Below are positions 62,396 to 64,000 of a stretch of DNA of 64,000 nucleotides, piece by piece. Positions within the stretch are counted from its first letter, which is position 1; every line of letters starts with the position of its first letter. Origin of the DNA: Blakeslea trispora (Eukaryota; Mucoromycota; Mucoromycetes; Mucorales; Choanephoraceae); the NCBI GenBank assembly GCA_025331445.1, contig JAIWNE010000069.1, positions 1-64,000 on the forward strand, in the 5' to 3' direction. The notes beneath the pieces are model-generated. The model did no database searches. It was not told the origin of the DNA and saw only the letters and a program-made list of their open reading frames with translations. The position numbers and the translations under genes were made by a program.

Positions 62396-63837
62396 ATGAA
62401 AGAAGAGCCTTATACTGCTGAAGAGTACAAGAATATTACTGAGCAACTGAGAAAGAACTTGGGTCCAGAATGGCTTAACCAGCGTACCGGACCTAACGGA
62501 AAGCTGACCTATATAGAAGGCAAAACAGCTATCAACATTGCAAACGAGATCTTTGGGTTCAACGGATGGAGTTCACAGATCAAAGAGACCACAGTAGACT
62601 TTGTAAGCTATGTTTTCATTCTGTTTAGTCTATTTTGACCACTTAGGCCATCCCTAAATAATAATTAGGTTGATGTGAGTCCCGAAGGTAGAGTGAATAT
62701 CGGTATCTCTGTTACTATCAAGATCACGTTAAAAGATGGAACGTTTCATGAGGTAAGAATGGAAATGTGGTCATAATATCTTGGTTAACCTCGATTTAAG
62801 GATGTTGGCTATGGCTCTTCCGAAAATGCTAGGTCAAAAGCAAGTGCATTTGAAAAGGCAAGGAAACAGGCAGTAACGGATGCTACAAAGAGAGCTTTGC
62901 GCTCCTTTGGAAACGCCCTTGGAAACTGTCTCTATGACAAAGTTTATCTCAACAGCATTGGCCAGATGGCTAAACCACAGGTATGTATAGAGTGTTGTTA
63001 TAAAAGATTGCTTACATAACATTCCATCTAGATCAAATTTACACCTCTGGGCCTATACCGTCATGATCAATTTGACGCCAAAAAAAAAGATCAACTTCAA
63101 ATACAGCAAGCTGAACAACAAAGACATCAACAACAAATAGAACTTCAACGACAGCGCCAACAGCATATGCTTGAAAACGAGAAATCTCAACAGCAACAGG
63201 CAACTCAGATCAAGCAGGAACAACCTTCTCTCAATCAAATCAGACTTCCATCAGCAAGCCATGAGCCATCGAATGAATCAAGTAGATCCAATGGCAAAGT
63301 CAACGGCAATAATAACAAGACGACACGCACGGATGAAGATAATAGACCTCATTATCTACTGCCTGAAGATAGCTTCTCTTATGGTAAATGCACTCGAATA
63401 CTTGTTGTTCAAAACTTGACATATTCTATAGAAGGAGATGATGAATTTTTTGTGCAAATGATTCAAGCAGAGGATGAACTTGATTTGGGTCTTAGTGTGA
63501 AAGATGAAATGTAGATATTTTTTTTTTGCTTTATTTTACACTATCCCAAATAACCATATTTCTTATTTGTAGAGAAGACCCAAATAGTAGTTCTTTTGTG
63601 CCAGCAAGAAAAACATCAGATTCACCAAAATCTGGTAAGTCATTTATAGAGTTGAATGACAAGTGTTTCTTAAAAAAAAAATTTTTATATGATGTAGTAC
63701 CAGATACTATTGGTGGTAAAAGGTAAACCAAAAAAAAAGAATTAATCTGATAATTAACTCACAAACATCAATTTAGAGAACCGCCATTATCAGATCTTCG
63801 CGATCAAACGGACAAGCGACAAAGGGTATCTCAATAA
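62396..63837 (+). CDS. RAD52: RAD52 recombination mediator
   Basis: Single-strand annealing and recombination mediator protein (S. pombe Rad22 type). Eight exons (62396-62602, 62669-62752, 62801-62980, 63032-63383, 63432-63510, 63573-63634, 63698-63722, 63777-63837) give 349 residues. The N-terminal annealing domain is complete: [40 protein letters not shown], the [20 protein letters not shown] block and [17 protein letters not shown]. After residue 160 comes a Gln-rich, Ser-rich and acidic tail of about 190 residues, less conserved, which in the family holds RPA- and Rad51-binding parts; those motifs are not clearly recognisable. The start is uncertain: an ATG at 62333 could also lead in through a small intron, giving [18 protein letters not shown]. 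Divergent from YIPF6. Confidence 0.95.
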
Positions 63838-64000
63838 GTACCTAATGATCCATCTATATACATAAACATGCACTATGTTCATACCCTCTCTCTCTCTCTT
63901 TCTCTCTGAGATTGACATGATAAACACAAGCACTGCTATTTTTCCTCCTTTTTCTTTAACCCCTTTCTTTCCTTTTATTGACACAAAATGGTACCATCCT
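63838..64000. other. Short 3' flank, no gene
   Basis: Remainder after RAD52, with CT-rich simple tracts near 63890-63910; no feature supported. Confidence 0.4.

Overview
This window looks like nuclear DNA of an AT-rich early-diverging fungus, most likely in the Mucorales (Mucoromycota). The evidence is the density of short GT-AG introns (mostly about 40-110 nt, up to 11 per gene in the fully resolved models and about 18 in the ATR-like gene), AT-rich intergenic DNA, and the gene content: a GH45 endoglucanase with an N-terminal CBM1, an F-box/leucine-rich protein, a GH18 chitinase and a fungal caleosin. I found no bacterial operon, intact transposon, CRISPR array, rRNA gene or convincing tRNA gene. 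Exon limits were worked out by hand from splice consensus and reading phase. Most models close exactly in frame; exceptions are stated in the entries.

Layout. 0.4-2.4 kb (minus): a GH16 glucanase/transglycosylase and respiratory subunit QCR10. 5.0-6.8 kb (plus): an intronless F-box protein. 7.4-17.0 kb (minus): an Integrator subunit 2 homologue lying 58 bp downstream of a large ATR/Rad3-type checkpoint kinase. 17.8-19.3 kb (plus): GH18 chitinase, convergent with ATP synthase subunit h. 20.7-21.8 kb (minus): zinc alcohol dehydrogenase. 22.6-24.4 kb: decayed coding remnants. 24.6-27.4 kb: a 4-coumarate-CoA-ligase-like enzyme with a peroxisomal tail, convergent with a TenA-like protein. 28.3-30.8 kb (minus): cytochrome b5 and the GH45 cellulase. 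32.2-33.2 kb: a second decayed coding stretch. 35.4-38.9 kb (plus): a large aromatic-acid-exporter/FUSC-like membrane protein. 40.5-44.3 kb: an MFS sugar transporter convergent with a PKA catalytic subunit. 46.7-49.2 kb: a 60-residue secreted GPI-type peptide, a small secreted Cys-containing protein and Pkr1. 50.4-55.8 kb: a caleosin with a long tail, convergent with a DH-PH RhoGEF. 57.5-63.8 kb: a lipase, an EHD ATPase/GTPase, a YIPF6/Yip4 homologue and RAD52.

Functionally this is an ordinary housekeeping mosaic. Loose themes are DNA damage response (ATR, RAD52), wall and plant-polymer degradation (GH16, GH18, GH45), lipid metabolism (caleosin, lipase, acyl-CoA-ligase-like enzyme, cytochrome b5), membrane traffic (EHD, YIPF6, RhoGEF) and mitochondrial respiration (QCR10, ATP14). 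No operon-like or cluster logic is visible. The observations most worth following are the half-length Integrator subunit next to ATR, the caleosin whose start codon is split by an intron and which carries a repeat-bearing tail, the small secreted peptide, the unresolved ATR first exon and the two decayed minus-strand coding regions.
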